Shown piece by piece: positions 5,951-9,230 of a stretch of 9,230 bases of DNA (position 1 is the first letter of the stretch; the number at the start of each line of letters is the position of its first letter). The notes beneath the pieces are model-generated. The model searched no databases and had not been told where the DNA came from. It saw only the letters and a list, made by a program, of their open reading frames with translations. The position numbers were made by a program, and so were the translations under genes. This DNA comes from an uncultured Clostridia bacterium (GTDB taxonomy: Bacteria; Bacillota; Clostridia; RGIG6154), in the NCBI GenBank assembly GCA_934457515.1, contig CAKSHV010000034.1, positions 1 through 9,230 on the forward strand. Reading direction: 5' to 3'.

Positions 5951-8646
5951 TTGCGCTCACCTCCGTTTCTGCCCGAAACAATTTTATATCTTGTAAAGAA
6001 GTCTGCCGCAAGGACGGTGAAAAGAATAATGCCCTGCAGCACAGATGATGCCGCAGACGAAATGTTATATGTACTCTCCGCAACCGCCGTGCCCTTTTGC
6101 AACATGCACATCAAAACCGATGTGATGAAAATGCCTATGGGGTTTAGCTTTGCAAGCCATGCAACCGTAATGCCCGTCCAGCCCACATCATTGGTAATGC
6201 CCTCGTTTAAGGTGTGACCCGTTGCCGCGCCCGAAACCTGGAACATTGCTGCCGCGCCGATCAAAGCACCGCTTAAGAAAATGGTGCGGAACACGATTTT
6301 TTTCACGTCCATACCGCCGTAGCGCGCGGTGTTCGGGCTATCGCCCACAACCGCAACCTCATAACCTTGTTTGGTTTTCTTAAAGTAAACAAACAGAAGT
6401 GCGGTCAGCACAATTGCAACAATCAGAGAAATATCAACCGGAACATTGCCGATTTTTATGCTGTACAGCCAGCCGTTTTCGGCAAGAGCCTTAAAGTCGG
6501 GGCGGAAAACCTGCCCTGTTTCGGACACCTTGCGGAAAAACATGGTGGTTTTCAAAAACGACAGAGTGTAAATGGCAACATAGTTCAGCATTAAAGTAAG
6601 CAAGGTTTCGTTTGTATTAAATTTCATTTTGAAAAATGCGGGGATAAATGCATACAGTCCGCCACCGATAATGCCCGCAATCAGCATCAGCAAAAGGGTT
6701 AACCACTGCGGTGCGCTGTTTGCCAGCATATGTCCCACCCAGGTGGCGAGAATGGCGCCCATAATAAACTGACCGTTTGCGCCGATGTTCCAGAACCGCA
6801 TTTTAAACGCCATGGCAATGCCGAGCGATGTAATCAAAAGCGGCGGAATCAGGCTTAAATAGCCTTTTAAATAAATGGCATTATTAAAGCAGCCGACCAG
6901 CACCGTGCCGTAGTACGAAAGCGGGTTTACGCCCGTTGCGGCGATGAACACGCCGCCCATAATAAGGGCAAGCAGCACGGCATACACATAATAAAGCGTG
7001 CTTTTGGCAACCGACAAATCGGCGCGTTTGCTCATGCGGAACAGCGGCTCTCGCTTTTTCTTTTGCGCCTTGATGTCTTGCTTAATTTCCTCAACAGGCG
7101 GAACAAACGCTTTGCGCTCGTGTTTTTCCTCTGTTTTTTCTTCTTTGCCGTAGGCGTCTGCCATCAAAAGACCGATTTCTTCTTTTGTTACATCCTTTGC
7201 GTTCACAATGCCGGTCACCTTGCCGTGACAAAGCACCATAATGCGGTCGCAAAGCTTTAGCATAACGTCCAAATCTTCGCCGATGAACAAAACGCCCACG
7301 CCGCGCTGCTTCTGCTGATTTAACATGTCGTAAATGGTATACGACGAGTTAATATCAAGGCCGCGCACCGCGTATGCGGCAATCAAAAGGTTCGGACTTG
7401 CGGCAACCTCTCTGCCCAAAAGCACCTTCTGCACATTACCGCCCGACAAACGGCGCACCGGCGTGTGAATGCCGGGCGTTACGATATCCAGCTCGTCCAC
7501 AAGGCGGGTTGCTAAGTTTTCCGCGCCTTTTCTGTCCACAAAAGGTGTTTTGGAATCCACATAGTTTTTAATCAGCATATTGTCCGCAATGTCAAGCGAT
7601 GCGGCAAGACCCATGCCCAAGCGGTCCTCGGGAATAAAGCTCATGCTGATGCCGAGGCTTATAATCTCGCGCGGAGATTTGCCCTCGATATTTTCTTTCT
7701 TATATAAAATAGCGCCTTTGCGAATGGGCTGCAGACCCGCAATCGCCTCGCACAGCTCTTTCTGACCGCTGCCCGCAATGCCCGCAACGCCCAAAATTTC
7801 GCCGCGCTGCAAATCAAACGAAACATCGCGCAGCGCCTCTATCCCCTCTTCGTTCTCCACTGTTAAATGGTGCACGTTTAAAAGGGTTTCGTCCATTGTA
7901 CATTCCGGCCGTTCGATGGAAAGCTCTATCGGGCGCCCCACCATAAGCTCGGTCAGCTTTTTCTCGTCCGTTTCGGCAGTGTTTACCGTTGCAACGCTTT
8001 CGCCTTTGCGCAAAACCGTCACACGGTCGCTTAATTCCAAAACTTCATGCAGTTTATGTGTAATTATAATAACCGAGCAGCCGCTGTCGCGCATGGCGCG
8101 GAACACATCGAACAGTTTTTCGATTTCCTGCGGTGTTAAAACGGCGGTCGGCTCGTCTAAAATAAGAATTTTCGCACCGTAATATAATATTTTTAAAATT
8201 TCAACCGTCTGCTTTTCACCGACGGACATGTCGCATATTTTCTTATGCGGGTCGATTTCAAATCCGAATTTTTGGCTGAAATCGTGAATTTTTTTGTACC
8301 GTTCTTTGGGAAGCAAAAACTCATCGTCTTTTTCGGAGCCCAGCCAGATGTTATCTGCCGCGCTGAAATTTTCCACCAGCTTAAAATGCTGATGAACCAT
8401 GCCGATTCCCAAATGCTTTGCATCCTCCGGCGACTGGATAGACACCTTTTCGCCGTTAATGAATATTTCGCCGCTGTCCGGCTTATAAATACCCGACAAA
8501 ATGTTCATCAAAGTCGTTTTGCCCGACCCGTTTTCGCCGAGCAGCGCCAAAATTTCGCCCTGCTTTGCCGAAAGATGAATATTTTTATTGGCAACAATGT
8601 CGCCAAAGGTTTTTGTAATGCCCGATAATTCTATAGCGTTTGCCAC
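5947..8646 (-). CDS. Fused double ATPase-permease of a BMP-family nucleoside-type ABC importer (NupO-NupP fusion)
   Basis: An 899-residue protein joining two normally separate subunits. Residues 1-500 are a tandem-ATPase of the RbsA/NupO type. Domain 1 has Walker A GENGSGKTT 37-45, Q-loop Gln86, signature SVGEKQ 141-146, Walker B LILDEPT 161-167 and switch His197. Domain 2 has a degenerate Walker A (GIAGSGQKEL 289-298), LSGGNVQ 400-406 and AAYAVRGLD in place of a Walker B acidic pair, as is usual for the weak second site. A charged Lys/Glu linker (about 501-540) leads into a permease, about 541-899. Its hydrophobic segments lie near 550-570, 597-612, 650-672, 681-697, 738-756, 787-805, 826-846 and 866-884, with family motifs NIGANGQ 620-626 and GDSPNTARYGG 768-778. 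The start is a GTG at 8646 with AAAGGATGA just upstream. No internal stop separates the halves, and the only nearby ATG (residue 538) lacks a ribosome binding site. The second permease overlaps by 4 nt. Confidence 0.9.
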   Translation of the reverse strand: MANAIELSGITKTFGDIVANKNIHLSAKQGEILALLGENGSGKTTLMNILSGIYKPDSGEIFINGEKVSIQSPEDAKHLGIGMVHQHFKLVENFSAADNIWLGSEKDDEFLLPKERYKKIHDFSQKFGFEIDPHKKICDMSVGEKQTVEILKILYYGAKILILDEPTAVLTPQEIEKLFDVFRAMRDSGCSVIIITHKLHEVLELSDRVTVLRKGESVATVNTAETDEKKLTELMVGRPIELSIERPECTMDETLLNVHHLTVENEEGIEALRDVSFDLQRGEILGVAGIAGSGQKELCEAIAGLQPIRKGAILYKKENIEGKSPREIISLGISMSFIPEDRLGMGLAASLDIADNMLIKNYVDSKTPFVDRKGAENLATRLVDELDIVTPGIHTPVRRLSGGNVQKVLLGREVAASPNLLIAAYAVRGLDINSSYTIYDMLNQQKQRGVGVLFIGEDLDVMLKLCDRIMVLCHGKVTGIVNAKDVTKEEIGLLMADAYGKEEKTEEKHERKAFVPPVEEIKQDIKAQKKKREPLFRMSKRADLSVAKSTLYYVYAVLLALIMGGVFIAATGVNPLSYYGTVLVGCFNNAIYLKGYLSLIPPLLITSLGIAMAFKMRFWNIGANGQFIMGAILATWVGHMLANSAPQWLTLLLMLIAGIIGGGLYAFIPAFFKMKFNTNETLLTLMLNYVAIYTLSFLKTTMFFRKVSETGQVFRPDFKALAENGWLYSIKIGNVPVDISLIVAIVLTALLFVYFKKTKQGYEVAVVGDSPNTARYGGMDVKKIVFRTIFLSGALIGAAAMFQVSGAATGHTLNEGITNDVGWTGITVAWLAKLNPIGIFITSVLMCMLQKGTAVAESTYNISSAASSVLQGIILFTVLAADFFTRYKIVSGRNGGERK

Positions 8647-8682
8647 AATATCATCCTTTACTAAATTACTGAAAAACCACGT

Positions 8683-8738
8683 TAAGGAGTGCTTTTCTTT
8701 TAGAAAGCACTCCTTACGGCGTGTCGGTTAACCGACAC
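8683..8738. repeat. Hairpin module A: 13-bp stem plus 18-bp palindrome
   Basis: TAAGGAGTGCTTT at 8683-8695 pairs perfectly with AAAGCACTCCTTA at 8704-8716 around an 8-nt loop. After CGGC comes a perfect 18-bp palindrome, GTGTCGGTTAACCGACAC (8721-8738). It resembles module B at the other end of the array and lies about 25 nt upstream of the ribosome binding site of the fusion gene. Confidence 0.8.
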
Positions 8739-8740
8739 TT

Positions 8741-8777
8741 TCAAAGAGAAAACAAGCTTTGCTTGCATTCTCTTTGA
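8741..8777. repeat. Inverted repeat in hairpin array
   Basis: TCAAAGAGAA at 8741-8750 pairs with TTCTCTTTGA at 8768-8777. Inside it, CAAGC and GCTTG (8753-8757 and 8761-8765) form a second stem around TTT, separated by a 2x2 internal loop, so the whole element folds as one rod-like hairpin. Confidence 0.75.
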
Positions 8778-8780
8778 CTT

Positions 8781-8837
8781 CAAGGGTTTTCGCTCGCGCG
8801 GCTTTCCCGAACCGAAGGTCAGGAAAGCCAACCCTTG
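8781..8837. repeat. Nested two-part inverted repeat in hairpin array
   Basis: CAAGGGTT at 8781-8788 pairs with AACCCTTG at 8830-8837, enclosing GGCTTTCC at 8800-8807 that pairs with GGAAAGCC at 8822-8829. The right arms are contiguous while the left arms are separated by an 11-nt insert (8789-8799) that would bulge out. Confidence 0.75.
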
Positions 8838-8843
8838 CAATGT

Positions 8844-8876
8844 GTGAAAAATCAGGCGCATGTCCTGATTTTTCAC
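8844..8876. repeat. 13-bp perfect inverted repeat in hairpin array
   Basis: GTGAAAAATCAGG at 8844-8856 pairs with CCTGATTTTTCAC at 8864-8876 around a 7-nt loop. The A5/T5 blocks lie inside the stem rather than after it, so terminator function is doubtful. Confidence 0.75.
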
Positions 8877-8887
8877 GGATATAAATC

Positions 8888-8907
8888 TTGAGGGAAAATT
8901 CCCTCAA
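8888..8907. repeat. 9-bp inverted repeat in hairpin array
   Basis: TTGAGGGAA at 8888-8896 and TTCCCTCAA at 8899-8907 are perfect complements with a 2-nt centre. A near-palindrome follows at 8905-8923 (AACTCCCTT and AAGGAAGTT, one mismatch), sharing three bases with it. Confidence 0.7.
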
Positions 8908-8933
8908 ACTCCCTTTAAGGAAGTTGTTACAAG

Positions 8934-8981
8934 GTAAGGCGTGCGTGAAACGCACGCCTTACGGCGCGTCAGCCGATGCGC
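8934..8981. repeat. Hairpin module B: 13-bp stem plus imperfect hairpin
   Basis: GTAAGGCGTGCGT at 8934-8946 pairs perfectly with ACGCACGCCTTAC at 8950-8962 around GAA. GCGC at 8964-8967 and 8978-8981 bracket a second, imperfect hairpin that ends exactly before the stop codon of the binding-protein gene. Relative to module A the stem carries a C-G pair (8940/8956) where A has A-T (8688/8711), a compensatory change, and the segment CCTTACGGCG-Y-GTC is shared. Confidence 0.8.
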
Positions 8982-9230
8982 TTATTTTAACTCAACGCCT
9001 TCTACGAAGTAGTCCATTGTGCCGGTGATAACGCCGTCTTCAACAGAGCCTTCGCCCGCCTTGCGGATTACGTTTCCTGCATTGTCCTTAAGTTCTGCAT
9101 CGGTCTTTGTCAGTTTGCCGTTGTCAAAGCCCAGTTTCACGCCGCTGAATACGTCCCAGCCGCCTTCGTCAAACAAAGCGGTAACCTGGTCGATTGCTTC
9201 TTTTGTGCCCGGTGCGCAGTTGTCCGAAAG
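8982..9230 (-). CDS. BMP-family substrate-binding protein of nucleoside-type ABC importer, C-terminal part
   Basis: The frame is open from the right window edge to TAA at 8984-8982, giving the last 82 residues (LSDNCAPGTKEAIDQV...DVFSGVKLGFDNGKLT...GVITGTMDYFVEGVELK). No start is in the window; the in-frame TTG at 9176 is internal. The tail, with xDVFSGxxxxxDNGKL and a terminal YFVEGVEL strand, fits the C-terminal lobe of BMP/Med-family lipoproteins such as NupN/BmpA/TmpC, which deliver nucleosides to the transporter. The main support is position: it is directly upstream of, and on the same strand as, the matching ATPase and permeases. The N-terminal lipobox expected for this family lies outside the window. 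Alternative: another type of solute-binding protein, less likely. Confidence 0.8.
   Translation of the reverse strand, partial: LSDNCAPGTKEAIDQVTALFDEGGWDVFSGVKLGFDNGKLTKTDAELKDNAGNVIRKAGEGSVEDGVITGTMDYFVEGVELK

Larger units (their letters stand above)
8682..8981. repeat. Hairpin array in the 335-bp gap between binding protein and transporter genes
   Basis: The gap 8647-8981 holds no convincing gene. It contains a dense run of inverted repeats: perfect stems at 8683-8716, 8721-8738, 8741-8777, 8844-8876, 8888-8907 and 8934-8962, a two-part nested stem at 8781-8837, and an imperfect one at 8964-8981. The two ends are related: stem arms of the form TAAGG-N-GTGC and GCAC-N-CCTTA, followed by ACGGCG-Y-GTC, occur at 8683-8725 and 8935-8970. 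None of the stems is followed by a long T run on the minus strand, so they do not look like ordinary terminators. A REP-like repetitive element, an mRNA-stabilising or attenuating region within the operon, or a structured RNA are the options. The 75-codon GTG frame running through it is judged an artefact. Confidence 0.75.

Noticed and set aside
8844..8876. Intrinsic terminator ending the binding-protein transcript
   Set aside because: The stem is perfect but the T run is inside the stem, with no T tract after it on the minus strand; kept only as part of the hairpin array.
8728..8955. 75-codon minus-strand frame (GTG start) inside the hairpin array
   Set aside because: It starts within a perfect hairpin, lacks a ribosome binding site and is wholly made of inverted-repeat arms; better explained as a by-product of the repeat structure.
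8682..8981. CRISPR array
   Set aside because: The repeats are inverted and of differing sequence, with no regular direct repeats or uniform spacers.

Overview
The window is from a low-to-mid GC Gram-positive-type bacterium, most likely a gut-type Clostridia (Oscillospiraceae-like) genome or metagenome contig. This rests on S-layer-homology (SLH) domains carrying the 'CTRxQ' motif common in gut Clostridia, a bmp/nup-type nucleoside ABC operon, a truncated AraC/GyrI-type regulator and AGGAG/GGAGGTGA ribosome binding sites. The taxonomic call is inference only. Every gene I can support is on the minus strand, so transcription runs from high to low coordinates.

Right half (9230 to about 4920): a nucleoside-type (BMP family) ABC importer operon. 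It begins with the 3' end of a substrate-binding protein (8982-9230). A 335-bp non-coding stretch follows (8647-8981), packed with at least seven inverted repeats. Next is an 899-residue protein joining the double-nucleotide-binding ATPase and the first permease, which are normally separate genes (NupO + NupP type). The second permease (4967-5950) overlaps it by an ATGA. A GC-rich hairpin at 4927-4953 closes the operon.

Middle (4843 to 4400): a decayed AraC-family regulator gene (4461-4843). It keeps its promoter, ribosome binding site, N-terminal helix-turn-helix start and C-terminal effector-domain end. It has lost the middle and the reading frame, and is followed by a good intrinsic terminator.

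Left half (4350 to 1): a second transcription unit. Its promoter has an overlong 19-bp spacer filled by a perfect 10+10 inverted repeat, the layout typical of MerR-family activation. A roughly 130-nt structured leader leads into a 1225-residue secreted, cell-wall-anchored protein (unknown N-terminal part with RCC1/propeller-like motifs, thioredoxin-like CxxC domain, CAP/SCP domain, three SLH domains). A second exported protein follows after 15 nt and runs off the left edge.

Main points for follow-up: the ATPase-permease fusion, the hairpin array with a compensatory base-pair change between its two end modules, the MerR-like promoter, and the redox + CAP + SLH surface protein. No tRNA, rRNA, CRISPR, transposase or phage gene was seen.
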